From the NCBI GenBank assembly GCA_964034945.1, contig OZ035962.1, positions 35,305,943-35,369,942 of the forward strand: DNA of 64,000 nucleotides. The letters run 5' to 3'. The notes beneath the pieces are model-generated. The model was given only the letters and a program-made list of their open reading frames with translations. It was not told where the DNA came from and searched no databases. This DNA comes from Chrysopilus asiliformis. Taxonomy: Eukaryota; Arthropoda; Insecta; Diptera; Rhagionidae. The first letter of the stretch is position 1; every line of letters begins with the position of its first letter. A program made the translations under genes and the position numbers. Below, one piece after another: positions 12,401 through 21,978 of this stretch.

Positions 12401-12717
12401 ATAATTACAGATTTTTATTTTTTACTGTCTCCAAGGTGCCTATTTAGTTTAACCCGTGCACAGATGATTAGCGTTGGATGCATGAAATTCATTATCAAAA
12501 GTTTGCATTTTACACTTGTTCATGTATTAGACGACAGAGAAAACAATTGACAAGATTAGCATTCGTGTCTATATATATATATAATATGAAAACGAATTTT
12601 CACCTGATGAATTTGTATAAATCAAGCAATGAAATAGCAACGTTAACGATAGACTAAAACTATATTTTCCATATTGTTAAGGTAGACATTCAGTACCTAC
12701 ATATTTTTTTTAAACAC
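9498..12717. other. No recognisable gene; isolated simple-sequence tracts
   Basis: AT-rich, with a short (TA)n at about 12571-12586 and a GCAGACAGACAGACA tract near 12198, possibly a relic of a GTCY-bearing repeat. A pyrimidine-rich TTTTTCCCCCTCACAG at about 11276-11291 resembles a 3' splice site, but no open exon follows. No protein is recognised. Confidence 0.4.
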
Positions 12718-12835
12718 AGTGAAAACTATTTATAACGACATACCGTCTGTAATAACCATTTTTTCAGGTCCCACCGAAAAGGCTCTGTATATTTTTCTAT
12801 CGGCTATAAAAACATCGGGACTGTTTTTTCGAAAA
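12718..12835. mobile_element. Possible pogo/Tigger-like terminal fragment
   Basis: CAGTGAAAACTATTTATAAC followed by GACATACCGTCTG, then GGTCCCACCGAAAAGG and CTATCGGCTATAAAAAC, resembles the self-complementary ends of pogo/Tigger MITEs (CAGT... with a TATAACGAC phrase). Only one degraded end is visible. Confidence 0.35.
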
Positions 12836-13499
12836 AATGGAAATATCTTAACTACGCTGTGTTAAGAAAGTTTCGCACCAGTGCAAAAAATTAACATTCA
12901 GAAACTTTTAAATAAAATTTCAATTTTTGAAACTTATGACATTGTGTGTTGACCACGATTACTAATATCCACCTTGTCTGAAAATGGGATGCTAACTTAC
13001 AAAAGAAGTAAAATGGGAGGAGAGTTCCATTTTTTTTGCAAATGCGCGGTATGTTCACACCAGTTTACCCAACAAACATTTTATCGACTCCTCGACAGAG
13101 GGTTACTATTTTTGAATCGTTTTCCGTGCGACATGTTTTTTTTTTGCGTGGGTGACTTCTGAAGTTTTTTGCGTCATTATTTGATGTTAATTTGATAGTA
13201 TTTATTTTTATAAGATTTGTGTTTTATTTTTGTAAGTTTGGATTAATTTTACTCTTAACATCTATCGCTATCGCACGAATACCGAAAGCAAAATGCTATA
13301 CCATATATCAGTTTTTCGAGCGATTGGCGAAGTCGTTTCCGAGTTCGGCATATCGTTTTCGAACTCGAAAGACCACGGATATCCATGCGACATGTTTATT
13401 GCCCAGCGAAGCTGTCTTTAATACTTTATTAGTAAAGTCTTGCATACGCGTATTGAAAACCGACTAAAGTCAAACCCAAGACAATTGTATAGTCGCTTA
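12836..13499. other. No recognisable feature
   Basis: Contains a 91-codon open frame at 13192-13467 (+) without ATG, with a hydrophobic N-terminal stretch. It has no family resemblance and no supporting context, so I do not call it a gene. Confidence 0.4.
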
Positions 13500-13870
13500 T
13501 TACTTTGGATTCGAAAAACTATTAGTTTGCAAGCAAAAATCTTTTAACGGAAATATCTTAATAACGGTAAAAGATAGTGGATAATGGTAAGAGACCAAAT
13601 CGTAGAATAATTCAACTCATATATTGAACCCCTAAAAACCCGATAGTTTTCTAGATTATCGGAAAAAAATGATTTTTTTAAATAACGGTATATCTCGATA
13701 TCAGTTTGAAAATTTCATGGCTCTAGCTACAGTCGTTTTCAAGAAATCTTGTGCACAGACTAACAGACAGAAAGCAATTTTTGTAACAATGCTCCAAATT
13801 GACTCCGGAGTGCTTAGGAAATGTTTTAAGCAAAATTAAGATGTTTATACTATTAGACTCCCTGGAAATT
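13500..13870 (-). mobile_element. 'H' family repeat, copy 2
   Basis: Same ordered blocks as the copy at 15165-15835 but shorter: AACTATTAGTTTGCAAG, AATAACGGTAAAAGATA, TATATCTCGATA, AAATTTCATGGCTCTAGCTA, a short ACAGACTAACAGACAG tract and GACTCCGGAGTG. It appears in reverse relative to the copy at 1486. Confidence 0.55.
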
Positions 13871-14570
13871 AAATTTCAAAAAAAAAATCTTCGCTTATTT
13901 TATTTTGGAAATCAAGATTTTTATTTAGAATGTTTAACCTGGCAACGCCAATTTCTTAAGGAAACAACAACAAAACGTGGAATTCAGAAAACACGAATAT
14001 TATTTTAAGCCTTAAATTGTCATGAATTCGCGCACTAAAAAAAACAGCCTCGTGGAACGTAGTTTATTGACCACTAAAATAACGCATACAATTTTTTGAT
14101 CTGATTCCATAAATCGATACACTACATAGTTCCACAATCGAAGTTTTTAATATAAACACTTTTTCCATCCATTTTAGAATTCATGAATTTTTTTGAATTC
14201 ACACGTGAAGTCGACACCTTCTTGTCAAGCAGTATAAAATGTTTCCAATATTTTTTCGAGGTGGATTTTTCTTTGAATATATTCCGTTTGCCCTCATCTA
14301 AACTTTTTGCGAATGTTATATAAAATTATTTGAATCAAATAATTTTTTTTGCATATGATAGTATAGTTTCTAACCAATTGAGGGCATTATACAATCATAG
14401 TCACATGGAAAATTTGCTAATGATTTAATCACTTGCACGACTCACATTTTCCCGTCATATGTTTCTGTTTGGGTTCTGTCTATATATAAAAAAAGACTTG
14501 TGTTCACGAGAAACAACGCGCATAGCTCGTAAAACTTTGGCGCATTTTCGAAAAATGAACTGGGATGGCA
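13871..14570. other. No recognisable feature
   Basis: AT-rich; only short frames lacking similarity to anything I know. Confidence 0.4.
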
Positions 14571-14965
14571 AACGAAAAAAATATTGTAACGTTATACGTT
14601 TCGTTATGTAACGAAATTCAAATTTTATTTCGTTGAGTCAGGGATACGCAACTGGCGGCCCGCGACGTCCAAGCTTGACCTGTAGAAAAAAATTAAAATA
14701 AATTGAATTATTAGCACATAACGCCGAATTATTTTTTATCGGTCAAGCACTATCGTTACTAGTTGCAAAAATTTTGATTCTGCGTCGTGGTGATTATTGG
14801 ATAACACAAAGAAGGCAAAAAATGAAGTTGTAAATTTATTTGCTTTATACATTTGGCCCGCCAAAAAATCTAGTTGCGTATCCCTGCGTTACGTTATTTC
14901 GTTTTGTAACGATAAAAAATTTCATTTCGTTACGTTATAACGTTATTATTTCGTTACACATTGTA
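14571..14965. mobile_element. hAT-like TAACG-palindrome repeat, interrupted copy
   Basis: Begins with a GGGATGGCAAACG end and holds inverted GTAACGTTATACGTTTCGTT / CGTTACGTTATAACG motifs. A second copy lies at 24049-24170, whose end reads CAGGGATGGCAAATG, a hAT-type terminus. This copy is split by the insertion at 14639-14886. Confidence 0.55.
14639..14886. mobile_element. hAT MITE, 248 bp, with diverged 8-bp target duplication
   Basis: Ends are CAGGGATACGCAACTGGCGG and, inverted, AGTTGCGTATCCCTG; both have GGCCCGC words just inside. Flanking octamers are CGTTGAGT (14631-14638) and CGTTACGT (14887-14894). The related repeat at 24049 shows the uninterrupted sequence TTTCGTTACGTTATTTCG, i.e. 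one CGTTACGT, as expected for an 8-bp duplication made on insertion. Confidence 0.85.
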
Positions 14966-15164
14966 TTGAAAACTATTTTTTTTAAAAAAAGCTTTTATTA
15001 AAAAAATACACTAAAAAGGAAATAACAATATCAGTTGTGGTCAACACATAAATTTCTTCTACAAAATCTACGACCCTGTGCAATTTACGTTATAGCCCTG
15101 TCGTATTGTCAACCCCATACAACCTCCCAATAAATTGTTGGTTCATCCAATTATTCTTTTAACT

Positions 15165-15835
15165 GATTTGTCGAAAAACCGTTAGTTTGCAAAGTAATTT
15201 GCAAAAATATATTTTTTTATATTATAATCTAAATATCTCAATAACGGTAAAAGATAACGGATAACGGTAAGAAACAAAATTGTGCAGAATGCCATTCTCA
15301 TTAATTCACTTCATACATTCAGTCAGCAAAAATCCGTTAATTTTCGAGATAATCGCAAAAAACTGTTTTTTTTTGGAAATAACGGTTTATCTCGATAACA
15401 GGTTGAGATATCGAGTTATAGCTAAAGACAAAAGTGTGGTAAATTTTATTTTCTCCAAGTTTTGTCATACTTAAGGCCACTAAAAAAACGCGTAGTTTGG
15501 GAGTAAATCGAGAAAAACGAAATTACGATTTTTGAAAAACCGCCATTTTGGATACTTCCGGTTAACGGATTTCCACCAAAAGTTGATAGGATCGTCCCAT
15601 TTCAGGACCCAACATGCCTATAAAATTTCATGGCGCTAGCTCTATTAGTTTTTGAGAAATCTTGTACACAGGCTGACAGACTGACAGACAGACTGACAGA
15701 CTGACAGACAGAAAGACATTTTTTAAATATGACTCCAATCGACTCAGGAGTGATCGGGAAATATTTTTTAGGCAAAATTAAGAGGTCGAAATTTTTCATG
15801 AATACAATACTTTATTATACTCCGTAGAAGAAAGT
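15165..15835 (-). mobile_element. 'H' family repeat, most complete copy
   Basis: On the minus strand it starts with ACTTTCTTCTACGGAGTATA, then GACTCCAATCG-type sequence, a GTCTGTCAGTC tract (15665-15713 on plus), AACTAATAGAGCTAGCGCCA, CGGTTTTTCAAAAATCG and repeated AACGGTTATC/TTATCTCGATA words. Non-coding. It serves as the reference for recognising interrupted copies elsewhere in the window. Confidence 0.6.
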
Positions 15836-17294
15836 AAAAAGGTTAATTTTTAGTTGATGAATATTTCTGAATCTGGCAGTTCTAAATTCAAGATTGTACA
15901 GGTTTGGAAATCACTGGTAATCGTTGTGGTTTTTATTTTAAAGAGGTTTTGAACAGTGTGGTGCTATTAGCGAGTGAGTTTTTGAGTAAGTGTTGATGTT
16001 AATAATAGTAAAATGTCTGTGATGTTCATGAATGTTTAGTGAGCGTATTTGTAATTATTTGTTTCATAAAAAAATCTTGTTGGAATAATAAATTAAGTTT
16101 TCTTCACGAAATTTTTCACATTAAGTGAGCTGATGAAGGATCAGTGGCGTGATCCGAAACATGTCCTCGCTGCCACCAACAGGATCTTCACGGTCGGTAC
16201 ATTTGTACTTACATCCTTACATGTTTTGTGATAGGTATTTTAAATTTTTTTAACATGTTTTTTGTTTTTTATTATTTTTTGTAGGTTTATATTAGAATTG
16301 TTTTTTAATAGGTTTTATATTAGGTTTTCACAGTTCTTTGTTTTATTTTATTTTATTTTTAATTTTTTATTTTTTATCATTTATTTGATTTTGCTATTTA
16401 AGAAAAGATTAGTCTAGGAGATAGTTTAGCTTCTTTCGAATAAATAAATCCCTCACCTCAATTTTCAAAGAACACTTTTAGGAGACCGAGGATAATATTG
16501 CTATTCCATGCCATGTTAAAAAGGTAACTTCAATATGATTCGCGATGACTCGCAGGATGGACTGGCGAAGCGATAGTGATCTGAAAATAACAGCAGAGCT
16601 CCAAAGGTGGTGACTCAAAGCTTTGTTCGACGTGTGTAAAAATAAAAAATAACATTTTTATAAGCATTTCCATTGATCGCTACAAATGGATATTCGAACG
16701 AATCTTTCGCAGGAGTAGTGTGGACCTCAACCTGTATCTAAGACATTCAATCTGCAACTGGTTTTGCTTCTCCTGTTTTGCCGTTGATTTGTTAGAGGTA
16801 CAATTTGAACTTGTGGCCACATCTGATTTAAAAATAAACTGACCTCATGGTTTTGTTTTTGGGAACGCGTTTGCGGTAATCGCAGTATTTCACCGTCGCC
16901 GAAGAATCGAAACGTTATCTTGGCAGTGAACGCTCAAAACTGGTAGCCGCTAAACTAATTTTGACCAGTGAGGAGTTATTTTAATAAACTTCAAAACGTG
17001 ACAAGAATTGAAAATATTTTTCCTCTTTATATTTATTGAATTTGATCACATATTTTTTAGATTGCTAACTTCACTGTTTTGCATCTATCTGTATATTTTT
17101 ATATATGCATATAATATATGTACAATCGGCTATATAATATAAACAGCAAATTGATGCTTTTTTAAACTTTTATTAAGGGTCTTCTAATGTATGTGTTAGG
17201 CTTTCGAATAGGGATCACGGCCATATTTATTTAGTACTTTTGGTATAACACTTTCACAGTTCTATTAAAAATGAGCTAATTCTACCATGTAATT
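15836..17294. other. Unassigned; possible retroelement tail near 16130
   Basis: A GC-richer segment at about 16128-16200 (GCTGATGAAGGATCAGTGGC, ATCCGAAACATGTCC) resembles the tails of some Penelope-like elements, followed by T-rich DNA. This is a weak impression. The rest shows nothing recognisable. Confidence 0.3.
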
Positions 17295-17378
17295 ATGGAA
17301 AGTTTCACACTTGAACAATGTTACCAAATCGTTGAAATTTATTTTCAAAATAAGTGTTCTGTTCGCAATTTTCATACA
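17295..17378 (+). pseudogene. Start of a mariner-superfamily transposase, interrupted by insertion
   Basis: ATG at 17295 opens MESFTLEQCYQIVEIYFQNK followed by CSVRNF, the opening of transposases that begin M-(x)-F-T-x-E-Q-R and continue with a first helix-turn-helix. After 28 codons the frame runs into an unrelated element (17379-18416). Beyond it, at 18417, AFKRKI-like sequence continues the expected protein for a short way before a stop. Only this N-terminal scrap remains. Confidence 0.65.
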
Positions 17379-17500
17379 GGGGCCACTTCATGTAAAATTT
17401 CTTCGACCAGAAAGTCGAACGATTTTTTTAGTCGAAGAAAATTGATATTGGGTTCATGTAATTCCTTCGACCACGAATTAGGCATTGCCTAATGTCGTAT

Positions 17501-17815
17501 ATACTAGAATCCGACTAATTAGGCCATTTAAGCTGTCAAAATCGAAGAGTCGCGCGAAAGTATTTCCAATTTTCTGTGGTCACGGAAAAAATTTAAAAAA
17601 TGTTTTTTGACACTGAGAGCAGTGATGGAGAGCTTTTAAAGGACTTAACGGCTGAAATATACTAGAATCCGACTAATTAGGCCATTTAAGCTGTCAAAAT
17701 CGAAGAGTCGCGCGAAAGTATTTCCAATTTTCTGTGGTCACGGAAATTTAAAAAATGTTTTTTTGACACTGAGAGCAGTGATGAGGAGCTTTTAAATGAC
17801 TTAACGGCTGAAAGA
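17501..17815 (+). repeat. 158-bp tandem duplication inside the Harbinger element
   Basis: The block starting ATACTAGAATCCGACTAATT occurs at 17501 and 17659 and runs through ACTTAACGGCTGAAA. It duplicates the start of the transposase. The first copy has six T after ATG (frame open), the second seven (frameshift), and there are a few other small differences. Confidence 0.9.
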
Positions 17816-18082
17816 AGACGTCTTAGGGATATTAGCAACCCTTTAGCATTGGCAGAAACAGAGTATGATTATGTGAAATATGAATATTTTTTAGATATGA
17901 ATTGTGATTCTTTGAAATATTTCAGCTTTAAAATGAGGTTTAGGGATCCCAAGGACATTTTTAGCTACATTTTAAACACGATTGAGACACCAATAACCAG
18001 TAGAAACACCAGTGTACCAACGATAATAAAGTTAGCAACGACTTTAAAATTATATGGAGTGTTTCTCCATATATTCAGCTAA
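17755..18082 (+). pseudogene. Truncated PIF/Harbinger transposase N-terminus
   Basis: After an ATG at 17755 and a one-base T insertion, the frame reads DTESSDEELLNDLTAE, RRRLRDISNPLALAETEYD, a run containing FSFKMRFRDPKDI, and TSVPTIIKLATTLKLYGVF before a stop at 18080-18082. The order R-R-L-R-D-x-S-N-P ... F-x-x-x-F-R ... T-x-V-P-x-x-x-K-x-A-x-x-L-x-x-Y-G is the opening of Harbinger transposases. The catalytic DDE part is absent, about 105 residues remain of a protein usually near 350-400, and the frameshift sits right behind the ATG. It is non-functional. Confidence 0.72.
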
Positions 18083-18501
18083 CAAAGATTTTTGGGCTTC
18101 ATTGATACCGGTGGACGGAAGTTGCTTCTCTTGGCTTAGTTTATTGGAATTCGCCCTGAAATCAACGCATTATATATAAATTTCATATTAAATCATAGAT
18201 ATAATTAAAGTTTTTCGCAAAAAATGCCAATGTACTCACATTTTAACAAATGTCTTCAGCCAAAACTTTTCTTCGACCTGCTGGACGAATGATATTTCAC
18301 CATCGACTAAATTTGATTTTATCGTTCGACCAAAAAGGTCGAAAATTTGATACATGAACCCAATTTCGGAAATAGTCGAAAAATTGTGGTCGAAGTAAGT
18401 TACATGAAGCCACCCCAGCATTTAAGAGAAAAATTTTGTTCAATGCAAAAACGTTCTAAAAACCATAATAATGAAACTGGAAAGGCATTAGGCTTTAATT
18501 C

Positions 18502-18800
18502 GTGCCACCAAGGAACACAATGATAAATGTGGACAGAAGTGTATTGGGACTGAGTGATCAAAGAATTCACAAGGACAACATAGGGAAAATTAATACAATG
18601 TTACAAGATATCGCCTTCGTCAGAAACACCATAAACAATTTGATAAAAGATTACGTAAAATCAAGAATGCACAACAACACCAAACAACAACACCATTCTG
18701 AATGAAAATCCCATCAAATATGTCGGGGTTACATACATTCCATCGATCGCAGAAAAATCAAAATAGGCTTCAAACCTCCTACTGGACGTAAGGTGTGACA
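18502..18800 (+). pseudogene. Penelope-like retroelement fragment (C-terminal region)
   Basis: An open stretch reads INVDRSVLGLSDQRIHKDN, INTMLQDIAFVRNTINNLI, then a stop at 18703-18705. Shortly after, in another frame, come KYVGVTYIPSIAEK and IGFKPPTGRKV. The order of a LS..RFH..NI..I...L element, Y.....YIP...EK and .FKPP matches the region between reverse transcriptase and GIY-YIG endonuclease in Penelope-like elements. Frames are broken and a deletion joins the last two blocks. Family assignment is from memory of motif order and is moderate. Confidence 0.5.
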
Positions 18801-18839
18801 AAAGTTAAAATATTTACTGTCTTATTTATACAATTAGGG

Positions 18840-19025
18840 TTAAAATAAATAACTATAAAATTATCATATTCAGCGACCTCAAAAACCAGCAGATGGGATT
18901 CTTTTTTGGGAAAATTTGAGTAATATCCTGGCAGAGCTTTCCGTTCTCCTTACAAGAACGAAGTAGTAAAAATATTGTGGTGTTATCGGAGTTATGTCGC
19001 AGTTTAAAACTAATAATGTTTCGAT
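18840..19025 (+). repeat. 'I' family repeat fragment
   Basis: GACCTCAAAAACCAGCAGAT, a GGGAAAATTTGAGTAATA word and ACAAGAACGAAGTAGTAAAA match, with changes, the longer copy at 32330-32690. Non-coding. Confidence 0.55.
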
Positions 19026-19032
19026 TTTCGAT

Positions 19033-19150
19033 ATCTCACCCGCTTTTGAGAAGAAGATACTTTGAAGGATTCTTGGTCCCATCCACGAGAGGAGCGATCC
19101 GAGAGACTTTGCTAACACTAGGCCTATGAGCGATATCGAGACGTACACAT
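19033..19150 (+). pseudogene. Non-LTR retrotransposon (LINE) C-terminal scrap
   Basis: Translation gives FEKKIL, a stop, then RILGPIHERSDPRDFANT and MSDIETYT. FE(R/K)KILR+I+GP is the phrase closing the reverse-transcriptase region of many insect LINEs, just before the N-x-E-L-Y block and the zinc-knuckle end. About 35 codons survive with one in-frame stop. Confidence 0.5.
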
Positions 19151-20195
19151 AGTGAAGCTCATAAAAGCTTAACCACAATTACGCGTTCGTGCGTGCGGCA
19201 CCCACGCGGTGAAGGTAAAAACTACGCATCTATATGAGTAAATGTATAATTGCGCGTTGCTCAGACGCGTTGCCGCGTCCCTGCCGTGTAGAGTAGGCTC
19301 AAGCTCTACTTTTAGACGCGGTGACAACTACTAGATGCCAGAACAAAATCATGCCGCACGCACGGCATGTTTCTGGTTCTACCTTAAGACTCAAAAGGCT
19401 CGTCAATGAAGGAAAGTGACCCAGATCGGAAAGTCTTCTGTGGTAGGTTATTAACATCAAGGCACAGTAGTATGGAAACTTAGAACAACCTAGTGAAAAA
19501 CTTTTCAACGCACGTCATTCGACTTATGGTCTCTCTGATAGAAAAATATCTTTTATTTCAAATTTATAAAATCAAATCTTGGTTTATTTTTGTAATGTAA
19601 AAAATCCAATGAAAAATTAAATATCAGTAGCATAAATGTATCTTTTTACAATATATTGCGCAATTTAACTTGAAAAGCAGCATTCGGATTTCTTATTATC
19701 AACAATTTTTACAATTTGATTAAATTTTTTGAAGATAAGAAGTAATTTTGCATGGATATCTGACAATGATATTTTCTCATAGAAACGTCAAGACAAGAAA
19801 ACTGTCAATTTAAACAAGAATCATTTTTGCGATGATTTTATCAAAAATATCCAAGTATTTATGCTCAAGTGTTTTTTTTTTCGATTCTTGTAAGAAAAAT
19901 GCCTGCGCTTGACGCGATTTATCCACTGGATATCTAAAAAACTCGTGTTGCCGTCGATATTCGTTGGACTACATGCCGACGCAACACACGAATTTTTTTT
20001 CGTGTCTATTTTCCTGCACAACACAAATTTATATTTATGATAAATATTGCTATGAATGCGAATGTGATGCTTAACATTTTTTTAGTAAGGATCCTTAACA
20101 TTTATTTATTTAAAATAATTCAAATTCGAACCAGTGAGTTGAAAAAGAGAGAGAATGAGTTGATTTTCGGTTACATTTTGGTTACCTCAGATTTT
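19151..20195. other. Unassigned, with two GC-richer fold-back patches
   Basis: GTGCGTGCGGCA at about 19188 pairs with TGCCGCACGCAC near 19350, and GTGTTGCCGTCG near 19945 pairs imperfectly with GCCGACGCAACAC near 19978. They may be degraded MITEs. No gene is recognised. Confidence 0.3.
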
Positions 20196-20199
20196 CTAT

Positions 20200-20390
20200 G
20201 AGAGTCTCGCGTGTTTCCATATTGATATACTGGGATCAAGGTGTAGAGACAGACCCAGTCGCAGACCGCAAGATAGCCGGCGTTGACCATAACGCGATGC
20301 ACAACTGGATGTCATCGGCGCGCGACTGAAACCTCTAGCGAGAGACATTGCAGCAGCGCCGGTTGTAACGCCGAAAAAGAAGAATAATGA
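20200..20390 (+). pseudogene. Possible LINE 3' end
   Basis: A GC-rich island whose broken translation includes WDQGVETDPVADRKIAGVD, HNAMHNWMSSARD and ARDIAAAPVVTPKKK. This resembles the W-x-D-x-V-x-x-D ... A-x-D-R-x-x-W tail of Jockey/CR1-type LINEs, with several stops. It is only suggestive. Confidence 0.3.
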
Positions 20391-21413
20391 AATATCCTTC
20401 TTAATCAAAATATATATCTGCCTTTCGTTTTTATTGAGTTTTTTTTTGGTGAGGTTTTACATACTCTGTACAATTTCCTCCATACTCCGTCTTGTGATTA
20501 AATCCTTTCACAATCTTAGAAATACCGTTGCCGGGGGTTACGTTTGAGCTCCTTTGCTTTCTCTTTGACTTCCTAAATGAGAAAAATGTCACGTTCAATA
20601 TTTATCTGTACGCACTGTAAATACAATAATGAACTTTTAAAATATTTTCCCACAGAAAAATCCTTCCTCCACAAAAAAAATCATAAAAAACTATTTAACC
20701 ATATTTAACTTAGAAGTTGAGTTTAGTTATTCAGTCATTTCACTTTATTTAACAATAAAACCTAAAAAGTTGATATTGCTCTGCGGCGGCTATTGTCAAC
20801 ACTGCAAGATAAAGTCTCCCATGCTAAAGAGTACACACGCTGAGGATAATAAAACACAATTACCTCCGTCAAGCGAAACAAAATTATCTAAAATTCAGGT
20901 AACCGAATCAAAAATCCAAGAGTTTCGTATACGATTGCCAATGATAAAAAATATACTCACACATGTACCTCTTTAAAACAAAAAAAAAATTGATAAGCAA
21001 TTGATATTCCAACCATAAAGTCGTCCAAGCTCATCACGTACATTTTTGAGTACCACATTGGTCTTTTCGTTCCTTTTTGTTTTTTTTTCATTTTGTTTTT
21101 CACCTTTCCATTTAAGTATTCTTTATTATCCCAATTGAAACAGTAAGTTAATAAAAAATTAATCCATAAATAATAATTTCGTGAATATATCCTGCTTGAT
21201 AATGTCCTCCTAAAACAAAGAAAAAACTCTCAACCTAATGTAAAAAACAATGTAAAAAACAAAATTTAAAATTTTGAAAAGAACCCCACTATAAAAAAGA
21301 TCCATTTAAAAAATATAAAATAATCATTGGGGTAAATTCAAAAGTGGCGAGTGACGGGACAGCGTTGCTAGACAAATCCAACTACAAAATATAGGCTTTT
21401 CCGATGCACACTA
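20391..21413. other. No recognisable feature
   Basis: AT-rich DNA without repeat copies or protein families that I recognise. Confidence 0.4.
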
Positions 21414-21976
21414 CACTCTAATTCTTTTTTTTTGCTGGGAACCCAGTAAAAACTCAGTTATTGGGAACCCAGTAAAATTTCCCAGTAAATTGAATTTATT
21501 ATTTGCTTCCAGTAAATGTGACGTTTGTATCCTCGAACAAATTCCAATCTGGAAAGCTGGAAAATACTGAGAATCGCAGTAAATTTTACTGGGGTGAAAG
21601 CAAATCTCGAGATTTTTTTTACTCGGACCCCAGTAAATTTTATTGGGAGTTCAAGTAAACTTTACTGGGTTGATAGTAAATCTCGAGGATTGTTTACTTG
21701 GACCCCAGTAAATTTTATTGGGAGTAAACTTTACTGGGTTGACAGTAAAACTCGAGGTTTGTTTACTTGGACCCCAATAATTTCAAAAAAAGGTGGGAAA
21801 ATTACTGGAAATATTGGATTCTGAGAAAATTACTCGGAGCCTAGTAAATTTTACTGAGACCCCAATAAAATTTACTGGGCGAGACAGTAAAGTTAAATTT
21901 ACTCTAAAATCCCAGCAAATTTTTGCCGATTCCCAGCGAAATTTTTACTGGGAAAAGAGCCTCAGGAATTAGAGTG
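21414..21976. mobile_element. TA-flanked element built of CCCAGTAAA repeats, 563 bp
   Basis: Inverted ends CACTCTAATTC / GAATTAGAGTG are bordered by TA at 21412-21413 and 21977-21978. The interior is made of repeated words (CCCAGTAAA, TTTACTGGG, CTCGAGG, TTTACTTGGACCCCAGTAA) in both orientations with a spacing of roughly 55-65 bp. The terminal CACTCTA matches the E family (25598, 26464, 51294), suggesting mobilisation by one transposase. Confidence 0.7.
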
Positions 21977-21978
21977 TA

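Larger units (their letters stand above)
17379..18416 (+). mobile_element. PIF/Harbinger derivative nested in a mariner remnant, 1038 bp
   Basis: Ends are GGGGCCACTTCATGTAA at 17379 and, inverted, GGGGTGGCTTCATGTAA ending at 18416. Inside lie TTCGACC/GGTCGAA-rich subterminal repeats, a tandem duplication and a truncated Harbinger-type transposase start. The flanking codons belong to a mariner-superfamily transposase, so this is a nested insertion. The target duplication is too degraded to read. Confidence 0.75.
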
